A stretch of DNA of 64,000 bases from the NCBI RefSeq assembly GCF_009766105.1, contig NZ_LMUH01000020.1, forward strand, positions 28,033 to 92,032, written 5' to 3'. The position numbers were made by a program, and so were the translations under genes. Below are positions 53,801 through 62,598 of the stretch, in pieces; position 1 is the stretch's first letter; each line of letters starts with the position of its first letter. This DNA is from Granulicella sp. S156. Lineage in GTDB: Bacteria; Acidobacteriota; Terriglobia; Terriglobales; Acidobacteriaceae. A model generated the notes under the pieces. The model did not search any database, was not told the DNA's origin, and was given only the letters and a program-made list of their open reading frames with translations.

Positions 53801-54415
53801 CCCTTCGGCCATGGACAGAGGTTTATGGGGGGTGAAAACAAGCTTGTAAACTATGCCGTTGGCGGATGGGAACTGAGCGGAAGTTCGACCTGGATGAGCG
53901 GTCTGCCTTTTACTCCGACCTATGCGGAATGCAACGCGGACGAGGATGTGGACACGAACATCAGCGGCGGAGTTCTTTGCCGTCCCGATGGTTCGGCAAT
54001 GAGCCTTCCGCATGGTGCACAGGCATTCAACACTGCCACACATACAGTTACGTTCTTTACCCCTGTCGCTCCTTTAAGTCAGAACGGAGCGGCCTCGGGG
54101 CCGTTTCAGAGACCAGCTTTCGGCATCGTTGGCAACTCAGGAAGGAACTCTTTTGTAGGTCCGCGCGAATTCCTCGCAAATGCTTCCTTATCCAAGAACT
54201 TCCCTATTACGGAACGGGTCAAGGGGCAGTTTATATTTCAGGCGATCAACGTCTTCAACCATCCCGCACTCAGCCTGCCGACCGCCAGCAATGAAGCGAA
54301 TGGACCATGTATCGATTGCTCGCTTACCGCTGGTGGAACACCCGGTCAGATCGTAGGCCTCGACCAGAATGTGAATATGCGGCAATTGCAGTTCGCGGTC
54401 AGGGTTTCGTTCTAA
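50876..54415 (+). CDS. Oar-like TonB-dependent outer-membrane receptor
   Basis: A 1179-residue receptor with signal peptide (about 1-27, ending ESMAQ), carboxypeptidase-regulatory-like domain at about 30-118 (GTIYGTVTDNTGAAIPNATV), plug (YSINGQNFGTQSWILDGTDD) and a long barrel ending RQLQFAVRVSF. Within the barrel, FFFVDYQGTRQKSG is the motif shared with the receptor at 39.6 kb. Two ATGs at 50876 and 50879 follow GGGAGG. A GH13 alpha-glucosidase lies 161 bp downstream and a membrane regulator is divergent upstream, which points to uptake of an alpha-glucan or maltodextrin-like ligand. Confidence 0.92.
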   Translation: MMLRKQIQIAVCLAAMLLGFSAESMAQAVFGTIYGTVTDNTGAAIPNATVVVTDTAKGVKQTVQSNESGNYRIDRLIPDTYTVNVTASGFAPIETNGVVVNANGAPKVDETLQIAGASQQVTVTAAPPALQTESAQVADRIDEKTLSDLPNLTGNFMQTQALTAGTSPSTGNNSASQDPQGSASYSINGQNFGTQSWILDGTDDRDPVLGIIVINPTLDSVQGMQVLTQNYNAEFGGASGGIITAETKSGGNALHGDVYFYRYSDAQQARNPFTQFQPSPLTGRYLPPNVYARFGGSVSGPIIKNRTFFFVDYQGTRQKSGQSVVVNVPTTLVRSTCLSPGSSGCNLSEYLGTGNVGQVYDPLTGAAYTNNMIPTNKLSPQVVGLLSELPAPNVAGAGTANNYAASGFGPNNANQADIRIDDQTTQKIHSFARYDYARYTLSGSSIFGAAGGVGLDGAYFAGTDWSQDQSVSAGFDMAVNSKTATDFRFGLMKYQVNQNKPDIGSAPASALGIPGLNTGTLDTSGNPDYLFNNGSGTLTSLGADVTYNGTQICNCPLKQSEREFQVTNNWTRTAGNHTVRFGGDIRYASQLRSASDTNRTGVIDFNASTTSSSGITGAGSAGSGGLDLGTALLGYATDFQRFIVYNNAAASNQKRMAYYGQDTWRVTPQLTLTYGLRWELTFPETVNAAGNGGFTNLSTGFVQVAGIGGIGTNGGQKMDYNNFSPRIGAAYNITPSLVLRAGAAIMYDSEGFYGTLFGTSLTENTPVYTTQSLTASASFGPNSSVFNLANGPVLPAPPVVPADGLIPLANNTSYPTIRPLKIALPRVDQWNVSLQQQFGTRLTVDIAYVGNLAEKTYPGSTFGYNLNQWSLPTTPAELGNVSARMPYFNRFDNNGVVCCNTTLTSGAPAAHANYNGLQTSFKEQLKNGLSLNANYTWSKAMNNSGTYFNQDPALTYSRNDLNRTNVFNLYGVYELPFGHGQRFMGGENKLVNYAVGGWELSGSSTWMSGLPFTPTYAECNADEDVDTNISGGVLCRPDGSAMSLPHGAQAFNTATHTVTFFTPVAPLSQNGAASGPFQRPAFGIVGNSGRNSFVGPREFLANASLSKNFPITERVKGQFIFQAINVFNHPALSLPTASNEANGPCIDCSLTAGGTPGQIVGLDQNVNMRQLQFAVRVSF

Positions 54416-54444
54416 GTGTGGTTTTGCAGAGCGTGTTGCGTTTG

Positions 54445-54509
54445 TTTTTCGTCGTCACCCCGGGCCTTCCCATTCGACTGCGCTCAGGGTTCAGGGTGAC
54501 AACGAAAAG
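54445..54509. repeat. Imperfect intergenic hairpin (REP-like)
   Basis: TTTTTCGTCGTCACCC at 54445-54460 pairs with 54494-54509 at 14 of 16 positions. The loop contains ACTGCGCTCAGGGTTCAGGG, a wording common in repeats of this group of bacteria. It may end the receptor transcript. Confidence 0.5.
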
Positions 54510-54576
54510 CGCATTTGTTGTTCGAAATAGCATTACGTTACGGACAGTACCTTCATGATCGAATGGATAAGGACTT

Positions 54577-56271
54577 ATGACGCGCATTGGTTCACTCGTA
54601 CTTACATGTTTTCTCGCGGCTACAGCTTTGGCGCAACAGCCGCAGGTGCAACACAAACCCCATGACGAGTGGTGGGAGCACGCTGTCATCTATGAGATCT
54701 CCCCCCGCAGCTTTCAGGATTCGAACGGCGATGGCATCGGTGACATCAATGGCATCACTTCGCGTCTCGACTACCTGAAGGGCCTCGGAATTGATGCGAT
54801 CTGGATTAACCCCATGTACCCTTCACCGGGTATTGACTATGGCTATGACATCTCAAACTACACGGCCATCGATCCTGTATATGGCACGATGGCGGACTTC
54901 GATCACCTTGTAGCTGAAGCAAAGAAGCGCGGCATTCGCGTCATCATGGATTACGTGATCAATCACACGTCGGACCAGAATGAATGGTTTAAAGAATCTC
55001 GTTCCTCGCGCACGAATCCGAAACGAGACTGGTATATCTGGCGAGATGGGAAGGGGCCGGGCAAGCCACCTAACAACTGGCAATCCTGGTTCGGGCATTC
55101 GGCCTGGACGTACGATACGAAGACCGGGCAATATTTCTATCACTACTTCTACCCGCAACAGCCCGACCTGAATTGGCGCAATCCTGAAGTCCATAAGGCG
55201 ATGGACGGTGTGCTCGACTTCTGGATGAAGCATGGAGTCTCCGGCTTTCGCATCGACGCGGTATCCCGCCTCTTCGAAGATCCGAACCTGCACGACGACC
55301 CCTATCTGCCGGGCTTTAACGCCTATGGCGACCGCAATATCGAGCACAAATACACCGACAACTACCCTGAGGTGCATGATGTGCTGAAAGAACTGCGACG
55401 AGTTGTCGGTAAGTACCCAGGCGATCCGGTGCTCATCACAGAGGCCGATGAGCCGAATATAGCCGAACTCACCAAGATGTATGGCAACGGTGATGAGGTC
55501 CAGCTGCCGATGGACTTCCAGATCGCAGATGTTAATAAACTCTCAGCGCCGGAGTTTCGTCACCTCTTCAACGAGATCGAAAATAACACTGCCCACGGTC
55601 AGCCGGAGTACTTCTTCAGCAACCACGATCAACCTCGCCAGTGGGACCGCTACGGTGACGGTGTCCATAACGACCAGATTGCTAAGCTGATGGCAACGCT
55701 TCTGCTGACGACACGCGGAACACCACAGATGTACTACGGCGAAGAGCTTGGCATGCGTACCACCGAGCCCACCCGCATCGAAGATGTTCATGACCCTATC
55801 GGCAAGCTGGGATGGCCCAAAGAAAAAGGTCGCGATGGTGAGCGCACACCCATGCAGTGGGATAGCTCAAAAGAGGCAGGTTTTACTACTTCTGCAACGC
55901 CATGGCTGCCAATTCCACCCAGTGCTTCGCTCAACAATGTTGCCACAGAGAAGGAAGACCCAAACTCTATCTTCAATACCTATAAGCTGCTGCTGGCTCT
56001 GCGGAGATCGGAGCCTGCACTCCGCGATGGTAGCTATCAAGCCGTGAATGAGGACGACCAGAATGTCTTCGCGTATCTTCGCAAAGCTGAAGGATCCACC
56101 ATCCTTGTCGCGTTGAACATGAGTGGGGAAGCAAGAACAATCTCTATAAAAGGAGTGCATGCTCCTAGTGCCACCGCCCTCTACCAGTCTCCCGCATCGA
56201 GCACGGCAGAGGTACAGCTCGATCACATTACTCTTGCGCCGTTTGGGGTACTGGTCGCTCGTGTTCAGTAA
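54577..56271 (+). CDS. Exported GH13 alpha-glucosidase (oligo-1,6-glucosidase/maltase type)
   Basis: A 564-residue alpha-amylase-family enzyme with a signal peptide (about 1-19, ending TALAQ). Conserved regions are I DYVINHTS (125-132), II GFRIDAVSRL with nucleophile Asp227, III ITEADEP with acid/base Glu289, and IV FSNHDQPR with Asp351. DSNGDGIGDINGI near 48-60 is the calcium loop of GH13 subfamilies that cleave short maltooligosaccharides or isomaltose. It lies 161 bp after the Oar receptor, so periplasmic breakdown of imported glucan oligomers is the likely job. It converges with the GH3 gene. Confidence 0.93.
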   Translation: MTRIGSLVLTCFLAATALAQQPQVQHKPHDEWWEHAVIYEISPRSFQDSNGDGIGDINGITSRLDYLKGLGIDAIWINPMYPSPGIDYGYDISNYTAIDPVYGTMADFDHLVAEAKKRGIRVIMDYVINHTSDQNEWFKESRSSRTNPKRDWYIWRDGKGPGKPPNNWQSWFGHSAWTYDTKTGQYFYHYFYPQQPDLNWRNPEVHKAMDGVLDFWMKHGVSGFRIDAVSRLFEDPNLHDDPYLPGFNAYGDRNIEHKYTDNYPEVHDVLKELRRVVGKYPGDPVLITEADEPNIAELTKMYGNGDEVQLPMDFQIADVNKLSAPEFRHLFNEIENNTAHGQPEYFFSNHDQPRQWDRYGDGVHNDQIAKLMATLLLTTRGTPQMYYGEELGMRTTEPTRIEDVHDPIGKLGWPKEKGRDGERTPMQWDSSKEAGFTTSATPWLPIPPSASLNNVATEKEDPNSIFNTYKLLLALRRSEPALRDGSYQAVNEDDQNVFAYLRKAEGSTILVALNMSGEARTISIKGVHAPSATALYQSPASSTAEVQLDHITLAPFGVLVARVQ

Positions 56272-56478
56272 GTAGCTTCGATAGTGCTAGTGTCCCTTTG
56301 ACTTCTTCGGTATAGAAGCACCCGTGAAATGCAGGGGTTTCTTGACGCAAAGCGCGCCACGAAGATTTGCATCACGCTCTGCATCGAGGGGTTTCTCCGC
56401 TCCCGCTGGTCGGTCGAAATGACAGGCTAGCGGGGCAGGTTTGCAAGTACAACTGTAGTACCAAGGGCGGCTCGTGTA

Positions 56479-58800
56479 TTACGGAAGTACCGCAAACGAG
56501 GCGTGATCGCTGGCAGTTTCATCGTGTCCGACCCACAGGTCAAACTGGCCAGGCTCGATGCTCCAGCGATGCGTCTGTGGGCTCCAGAATCCAAGGCCGT
56601 TGGTGTTGAGCGCTAGAGTAATCGTCTGCTTTTCCCCAGCCTTGAGGGACACGCGACGAAATCCTTTGAGTTCTCGAACGGGGCGGGATGCACTGCCTGC
56701 GCGCTGGTGCGTATAGAGCTGCACCACCTCATCTCCATCACGCGAACTCGTATTTTGAACATCGACTGAGACTTCAAGCTTCGATCCAGCGTGGACTGAG
56801 GGCGAAGCAAGCCGAAGGTTCGTCATGGAAAAACTCGAGTAGCTGAGTCCATAGCCGAAGGGATAGAGCGGTGTGCTCGGTCCATCCCAGTAGCGCGCAT
56901 CTGCAGTCTCAGGAACCTGCGTCAGGTTGCGCGCATAGTTGATGGGGATCTGACCCACACTGCGAGGCCATGCAACAGGAAGCTTGCCGCCGGGATTGGC
57001 ATCCCCCGAGAGCAGATCGGCAATCGCATCGCCGCCTTCGGTTCCGGGATACCAGGCTTCCAGGATGGCGGCAACATGCTGTGATGCCCATGTGAGGTTG
57101 AGCGGCCGAGCGTTCAGCAGTACAAGTACGACGGGTTTACCGGTAGCGACAGCAGCCTCCAGCAGCTCCTCCTGTTTGCCCGGAAGATCGAGACTCAAGC
57201 GTGAGGCCTGCTCCCCGCTCATGCTCTGCAACTCTCCCAGGACGAGTACTGCCACGTCAGATTGACGAACCAGGTCGATGGCGTGATGAAACTCTGCGTC
57301 CCGTTCGGCGTCTGTCTTCAGCGTCGGCTTGGGGCTCGTAAACTGCTCGTCGAAGATGGAGGTCTGTTCGCGCTCAATCTCTACTCCCTTGGTATAGGCA
57401 ATCTGTGTATCGGAGCTGAATCGCTTTTTCAGCCCTTCCAATACCGTGACCGAGTCGGAAGGATGTCCGGCTAAGCTCCACGATCCCATGATGTCCGCTT
57501 TGGATTCCGCCAGGGAACCGATCAGGGCAATCGACTTGTACTGCTTGCTCAAGGGAAGTAGATTGCCTTCATTGCGGAGCAGCACAGCCGTATGTGTGGC
57601 GGTTTGGCGAGCAGCGTCGCGCTGTTCCTGTGTCACCAGCTGCGAGGCGGTCTTCGCGGGGTCGACGTAAGGGTTGCGGAACAGTCCCAATCGGTATTTC
57701 GTCAGCAGTATCTGACGTACAGCCGCGTCGAGGGTTGCTTGTGTCACGACGCCCTGATGGACTGCAGCGGCCAGCTTATGCTGAAAGGTAGAGCTGGTCA
57801 TCTCCATGTCCACGCCAGCATTGACGGCACGCGCGGCAGCGTCTTCCTCATCGCTTGCAAAGCCATGGGTGGTCAGGCTCTCGACAGAATTCCAGTCGCT
57901 CACGACAAGGCCTTGAAACTTCCAATCGTCACGCAGTACGTCATGCAGCAGAAAGCGATTGCCGGTGGCTGGAACGCCGTTCAGGTCCATGTAGGCACTC
58001 ATCAGCGATCCCGCACCTGCGTTGATCGCCGCCTGGAAGGGTGGGAAGTAGACATTCCAGAGTTGCTCGTCGGAGATGTTCGACTCCTCGTAGTCACGAC
58101 CTCCTGAGACTGCACCGTAACCTGCAAAGTGCTTGACGCAGGCCATAATGTGGCCCGGCGCCCCGAGCGACTCGCCCTGGAAGCCGCGCACCTGCGCCTC
58201 TGCAATTCGGGAGCCAAGGAAGGGATCTTCCCCAGCGCCCTCCATGATGCGGCCCCAGCGAGGATCGCGTGCGATGTCAACCATTGGAGCGAACGTCCAC
58301 TGGATGCCGGTCGCACTGGCCTCTTTGGCGGCCATGCTCTGGGCGTGTTCGACGACTGCGGGGTCCCAGCTTGCCGCCATCGCCAGGGGAACGGGATAGA
58401 TGGTACGGAAGCCGTGGATTACGTCGAAGCCGAAGATGAGCGGAATATGCAGACGGCTCTGGTCGACGGCGACATGTTGTAGCCGATTGATCTCCGCTGC
58501 GTCTGTAATAAAGAGGAACGAGCCTACCTGCCCCTTGCGAGCCATCTCGTCAGCCGGCTCGTCTAATTTGGTGTTGAGCGCCACCTGGCTCATCTGCCCA
58601 ATCTTCTCTTCCAGCGTCATCTTGCCGAGCAGAGCGTTTACAAAGGCCGTTGCGTCCTGATCGGAAGAGACATGGGCAGAAGGTGCAGATTGTCGAGCAA
58701 CGGCTGCGTTGGGGGCAGCGAACAGTAAGCCCGAAGCTAACACCAGGAAAGGTGCAAGCGTAAAAGACAGCTTCGGGACAGGAACTATTTTGGTTCGCAC
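56479..58800 (-). CDS. bglX: Exported GH3 beta-glucosidase (BglX-like)
   Basis: A 773-residue periplasmic beta-glucosidase with a signal peptide (about 1-36). The N-terminal barrel has LIFGFDVIHGFRTIYPVPLA, KHFAGYGA near 223-230 and nucleophile Asp302 in LVVSDWNSVESL. The C-terminal sandwich has VLVLGELQSMSGEQASR with the likely acid/base Glu and a fibronectin III-like domain at about 690-765. It releases glucose from beta-linked oligosaccharides. The start is GTG at 58800, eight bases after GGAG. A palindromic LacI-type operator lies 84 bp upstream and is shared exactly with the receptor gene at 59035-62415. Confidence 0.93.
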   Translation of the reverse strand: MRTKIVPVPKLSFTLAPFLVLASGLLFAAPNAAVARQSAPSAHVSSDQDATAFVNALLGKMTLEEKIGQMSQVALNTKLDEPADEMARKGQVGSFLFITDAAEINRLQHVAVDQSRLHIPLIFGFDVIHGFRTIYPVPLAMAASWDPAVVEHAQSMAAKEASATGIQWTFAPMVDIARDPRWGRIMEGAGEDPFLGSRIAEAQVRGFQGESLGAPGHIMACVKHFAGYGAVSGGRDYEESNISDEQLWNVYFPPFQAAINAGAGSLMSAYMDLNGVPATGNRFLLHDVLRDDWKFQGLVVSDWNSVESLTTHGFASDEEDAAARAVNAGVDMEMTSSTFQHKLAAAVHQGVVTQATLDAAVRQILLTKYRLGLFRNPYVDPAKTASQLVTQEQRDAARQTATHTAVLLRNEGNLLPLSKQYKSIALIGSLAESKADIMGSWSLAGHPSDSVTVLEGLKKRFSSDTQIAYTKGVEIEREQTSIFDEQFTSPKPTLKTDAERDAEFHHAIDLVRQSDVAVLVLGELQSMSGEQASRLSLDLPGKQEELLEAAVATGKPVVLVLLNARPLNLTWASQHVAAILEAWYPGTEGGDAIADLLSGDANPGGKLPVAWPRSVGQIPINYARNLTQVPETADARYWDGPSTPLYPFGYGLSYSSFSMTNLRLASPSVHAGSKLEVSVDVQNTSSRDGDEVVQLYTHQRAGSASRPVRELKGFRRVSLKAGEKQTITLALNTNGLGFWSPQTHRWSIEPGQFDLWVGHDETASDHASFAVLP

Positions 58801-58883
58801 GGCGTATCTCCAGGAGGCACAAGGTACATCAGTCGCATCTTCGGAAAGGGAAACGAGTGGTGGCTAGTAGGCACAGCAATTGT

Positions 58884-58899
58884 AGACAAGCGTTTGTCT
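58884..58899 (-). promoter_or_regulatory. LacI-type operator upstream of GH3
   Basis: AGACAAGCGTTTGTCT reads AGACAAACGCTTGTCT on the minus strand and fits the LacI-family core AAnCGnTT. On that strand TAGACA (58903-58908) and TACAAT (58879-58884) are 18 bp apart, a plausible -35/-10 pair, with the palindrome lying in the spacer. Binding there would repress the gene. Confidence 0.7.
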
Positions 58900-58983
58900 C
58901 AATGTCTACCTTACGATGAAACAATTTCAAAAGTTCCGTTCAAGACAAAGAAACGGAGCGAAATGACAAGTGCTGGCGCTTAA

Positions 58984-59020
58984 ATGAGAAGAGACGGCCG
59001 ATGTGGCCGTCTCTTCTCAT
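58984..59020 (-). terminator. Strong hairpin terminator of the receptor gene
   Basis: A perfect 16-bp stem (ATGAGAAGAGACGGCC at 58984-58999 with 59005-59020) with a 5-nt loop lies 14 bp past the stop of the receptor. It insulates the receptor from the downstream GH3 gene. Confidence 0.8.
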
Positions 59021-59034
59021 CGTGATGTAAGGGG

Positions 59035-62000
59035 TTAGAACTCTACGCGGGCGCCAAGCTGAACGTTACGCCCTCCTACAGTTGTGCCAGAGATTTGATA
59101 CGTGCCAGGAGCGTACTGGAATGCTTGTCCCGGGAGTTGTCCATTGAACGTCTGCAAATTGACGTTCGGCTGGCCAAAACTCGGACGATTGAAGGCATTC
59201 GTAGCATCAGCGCGGATCTGCAGTTTGACCTGGTTGTGTAGCGTGAACTTCTTGCCGGCGGAAAGATTTACTAACTCAATGCCGGGCCCGTAGAGCTGGT
59301 TCCGTCTCTCATCCCCGAAAGTTCCAGGTGCTGCCAGAGAGAATGCTGCGGGATTGAACCACTCCTGCCACGTACGCCCTCCAACGGGTTTGGTGCTGAT
59401 TCCCGTTACATTGGGGAAGGCTCCTCCACCCTGTGCATAGGTAGAGTGTCCATCAGAGACCGTGAAAGGATTGCCCGTTGTCAGTTGGATGGTGCTGCTA
59501 AGCTGCCATCCGCCCACAACCTCATCCAACAACCAGTTCTTGTTCAGGAATTGTTTGCCATGGCCAAACGGCAACTCGTAAAGAATATTGCCCTTGAACG
59601 CATTTCGAACGTCAAAGTTCGAGTTGCCATAGCTAGCCGAGGGGTCATGAGCATTCTGGTACGTTTGTGGACCCGCATGGCTGCCCCAACCCGAGGAGTC
59701 ATAGTCGTCGAGAAAGTGCGACCAGACATAGTTGAAGTTGAAGCTGAGACCTTGGGAGAGACGTCGTGTTACGGAAGCCTGTAATGAGTTGTAGTTAGAG
59801 GTAGCGTTATTCGTGCTACCCGTAATCCCTTGATACTGTGGATAGGGTTGGTTAGCAGTGTCGTTCGAGCTTAGCAATGTAACTGGAACCTGGTTGATAT
59901 CGACATTGAAGTTGAGGTTTTTGGCATGGCTTGCCACATAGGCAAGCTCAAAGACCATATTTGTTCCAAGCTGATTCTGAATGGATAGATTCCATTGATA
60001 GATCTCAGGCATGGGCGTGTGGAACGCGGTATAGCTTACGCCTTGGCCATTGAACCTGGAGGGATTGGTCGAAAAAGCCGAGTAGGGAAGATTCGCTCCA
60101 TTGCTGTCGAGCAGGACCTCTGGTGTAATGCCGTTGGTCTGATCGCCTTGACTTCCTGAGGCTCCCGATGCAGCCCCGAGGCCGCCCCCGTAGGTATCAA
60201 TACTCCAGTTATAGGCATACATTCCAAATCCGCCGCGAACTGTCATCGTCGAATAAGGCAACCAGGAGAAACCGACCCGAGGAAGTACGGTGTTCCAGAC
60301 GTTTGCTTCAAGGGATTTCCGACCGTTCGCTGCCGTGCTGCCGAACCAGGACGCCCCCAGATTTCCGCTTGCAGGGTTGGCTACAGTTGGATCGAAGACC
60401 GTCTCATTGCCCTTGATCTCATTCCATCCATGCTGGATCTGATAGCGTAGGCCGAGGTTGAGCGTGAGATTCGGTCTGATCTTGTAGTCGTCCTGAACGA
60501 ACATTTGAGGACTCTTCAGCCGTGCTCCATATTCGGGGGTTACGGCAGCGCTCCAGCTATTCACATAGCCGAGCAGGAAGTCCGCATAGTCCGCTCCAGT
60601 AGAAGAGACGGGCGATGCGACTCCGTTATTGAGTGTCCACTGTGCGGTGTAGGAGCCATTGAACTGAAAGGTGCCAGCATTGAGATTGCTTCCATACTGC
60701 GTAGAGTTTTCACGATAAAACTGAAATTCGCCGCCGAAGTGAAGGACATGCTTTCCATAGATCATCGTCACGACGTCCGATGGATCGAAGGTGTTCTCTT
60801 TGTAGAAGCTATTGACCTCCGGCTCGATCCAGGCATAGGGATAGTCTTTGTAGAACTGGATGGCAGGAATCTGATCGGCCTTTGCGTAGGTCCAGCCAAG
60901 TTGAGCGGCATACCCGTGGTTCTTTTCCAGATCGTCCCAGAAGTTTCCCTGATACGTATAGCCAAGCCTGGCTTCATTGACTGTTCTGGAGTTGATGGTC
61001 CAGACATCGGTAATCTGCGGATTCCACCGTTCAACATCGAGCTCCGAACAGCCAATGGGGCACGCTGTGACTGCACTGGGAAAGGACTGTGGAATGTCGC
61101 CCTGGGTGATCGAAATGGTGAGCCTGTTGCGCTCCGTGATGTCGTAATCCAGGCGTCCAAAGTATTTCTTATCGGGGTTGTTTCCTGGAACAACTGAGCG
61201 GAAGTTATTGGAGTAAACTCCGTTGCTGCCTGGGGCGACAGAGACAAATTGGCTTCCCGGGATATGGTTGGACGGGGTGGGATAGAACTGCTGGAATTTG
61301 GCGGCTATCGAATCAAACATGGCCGCCGGAATCGCGTTGCTGCCGTACTCGCTCTGAAACGACTTCCTAACCGGATACGGATTGCCTTTGGAATCATGGG
61401 CGATGACCTGAGTTGTGGGGTCATAGAGCGTAGGTAGATTGGTGCCTGTAAAGTCACCGCTCATGACAGCCGTCGTAGGAATGCTGTTTAGATTGATGCC
61501 TTGCGAATTATCGATACGCTGGTCGTAATTGAAAAAGAAGAACAACTTCTTTTTCAGGATAGGCCCACCGATCGATCCACCAAAGTTGTTGTAACGGAGC
61601 TTGGGAACCGAACCAGGATTGTCAAAGTTGAACGTGGCGGCATTCAACGCATCATTTTGGAAGTAGTCGTATGCGGTTCCGTGAAACTGACTTGTTCCGC
61701 CCTTGCTGATCTGGTTGAAGATGATACCGCCGATACCGTACTGGGCCGAAAATGCAGATGTGGAGACCTGGAGTTCGGATACGGTCTCAAAGGTGGAAAC
61801 ATCAGAGTTCTGGCTGTGAGAGAGCGTCGTTGAAGCGCCGTCTGCAAGCACATTGCTATAGGGAAGGTTTCCGTTAGCGGAGATCTGTGCCCCCGGATTT
61901 GAGTTAGATGTGCCCGTGGCTCCAGGGATCAGAATCGCGAAGTTCTGCCAATCCTGTCCGACGTTCGGAAGCACCTGCATGGACTTGGAATCCATCGTCG

Positions 62001-62415
62001 TTGATTGCTCGCCGCTCTCGGTGCTCAACAGCGGGATGTCGGTCGTGACGACAACGGAGTCCTTCGTCGAACCAATCTTAAGAGCTGCGTTGACTGTCGA
62101 TATGCCCACCTGGAGTGAGACGGATGAACGTTCGAATGTTGCAAATCCATCTTTGGTAAAGGTGACCCTGTAATTGCCTACAACAATGGACGAGGTGTCA
62201 TAAAGTCCTGATCCGTTGGTGGTAAAGGTGTTGGTAACGCCGGTATCGTTGTTCGTGACGATTACCGTCACACCAGGCAATAACGCACCAGTCGAGTCGG
62301 TTACGGTACCGCGTATATCGCCGGAGTTGGTCGCCTGCGCATGGGCACTGCCCAGCCCCAGAATACAAAGCGCAACGAACGTGAAGGTCCTTACTGCTGA
62401 CCTGAATATCTTCAT
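59035..62415 (-). CDS. Oar-like TonB-dependent outer-membrane receptor
   Basis: A 1126-residue receptor with signal peptide (about 1-27, ending SAHAQ), carboxypeptidase-regulatory-like domain at about 32-118 (GDIRGTVTDSTGALLPGVTV), plug with NLPYSNVLADGASTTLSHSQ, and a barrel whose last strand is GGRNVQLGARVEF. GGAGG lies five bases before the ATG. It shares a LacI-type operator with the neighbouring GH3 beta-glucosidase, suggesting uptake of a beta-glucan or cello-oligosaccharide-like ligand. A terminator separates the two, so they are coregulated rather than cotranscribed. Confidence 0.93.
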   Translation of the reverse strand: MKIFRSAVRTFTFVALCILGLGSAHAQATNSGDIRGTVTDSTGALLPGVTVIVTNNDTGVTNTFTTNGSGLYDTSSIVVGNYRVTFTKDGFATFERSSVSLQVGISTVNAALKIGSTKDSVVVTTDIPLLSTESGEQSTTMDSKSMQVLPNVGQDWQNFAILIPGATGTSNSNPGAQISANGNLPYSNVLADGASTTLSHSQNSDVSTFETVSELQVSTSAFSAQYGIGGIIFNQISKGGTSQFHGTAYDYFQNDALNAATFNFDNPGSVPKLRYNNFGGSIGGPILKKKLFFFFNYDQRIDNSQGINLNSIPTTAVMSGDFTGTNLPTLYDPTTQVIAHDSKGNPYPVRKSFQSEYGSNAIPAAMFDSIAAKFQQFYPTPSNHIPGSQFVSVAPGSNGVYSNNFRSVVPGNNPDKKYFGRLDYDITERNRLTISITQGDIPQSFPSAVTACPIGCSELDVERWNPQITDVWTINSRTVNEARLGYTYQGNFWDDLEKNHGYAAQLGWTYAKADQIPAIQFYKDYPYAWIEPEVNSFYKENTFDPSDVVTMIYGKHVLHFGGEFQFYRENSTQYGSNLNAGTFQFNGSYTAQWTLNNGVASPVSSTGADYADFLLGYVNSWSAAVTPEYGARLKSPQMFVQDDYKIRPNLTLNLGLRYQIQHGWNEIKGNETVFDPTVANPASGNLGASWFGSTAANGRKSLEANVWNTVLPRVGFSWLPYSTMTVRGGFGMYAYNWSIDTYGGGLGAASGASGSQGDQTNGITPEVLLDSNGANLPYSAFSTNPSRFNGQGVSYTAFHTPMPEIYQWNLSIQNQLGTNMVFELAYVASHAKNLNFNVDINQVPVTLLSSNDTANQPYPQYQGITGSTNNATSNYNSLQASVTRRLSQGLSFNFNYVWSHFLDDYDSSGWGSHAGPQTYQNAHDPSASYGNSNFDVRNAFKGNILYELPFGHGKQFLNKNWLLDEVVGGWQLSSTIQLTTGNPFTVSDGHSTYAQGGGAFPNVTGISTKPVGGRTWQEWFNPAAFSLAAPGTFGDERRNQLYGPGIELVNLSAGKKFTLHNQVKLQIRADATNAFNRPSFGQPNVNLQTFNGQLPGQAFQYAPGTYQISGTTVGGRNVQLGARVEF

Positions 62416-62468
62416 AATGCCTCCAAAAAACCGCTTTACTAAGGTGTTCAGTAGTGTTTTCCATCTAA

Positions 62469-62484
62469 AGACAAGCGTTTGTCT
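62469..62484 (-). promoter_or_regulatory. LacI-type operator upstream of the receptor
   Basis: AGACAAGCGTTTGTCT is identical over all 16 bases to the copy upstream of the GH3 gene, 54 bp before the receptor start. Flanks extend the symmetry (TAA-operator-TTA with one offset). The site also faces the divergent AMP-binding gene. Confidence 0.7.
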
Positions 62485-62598
62485 TAGCTGTTTTTAAAGT
62501 CCGCCAACGATACTGCCGGAGCCAGATATCCATTGTCAAGCGGCGGCCCAAGGCCGATTCGATGGGTTTACCTTTGGATCGGTCACTATGATGGAGGT

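Noticed and set aside
56331-56430. Possible copy of the CAACAGCAAAAGCC repeat near TTGACGCAAAG
   Set aside because: Only an 11-base similarity remains, too little to call a copy.
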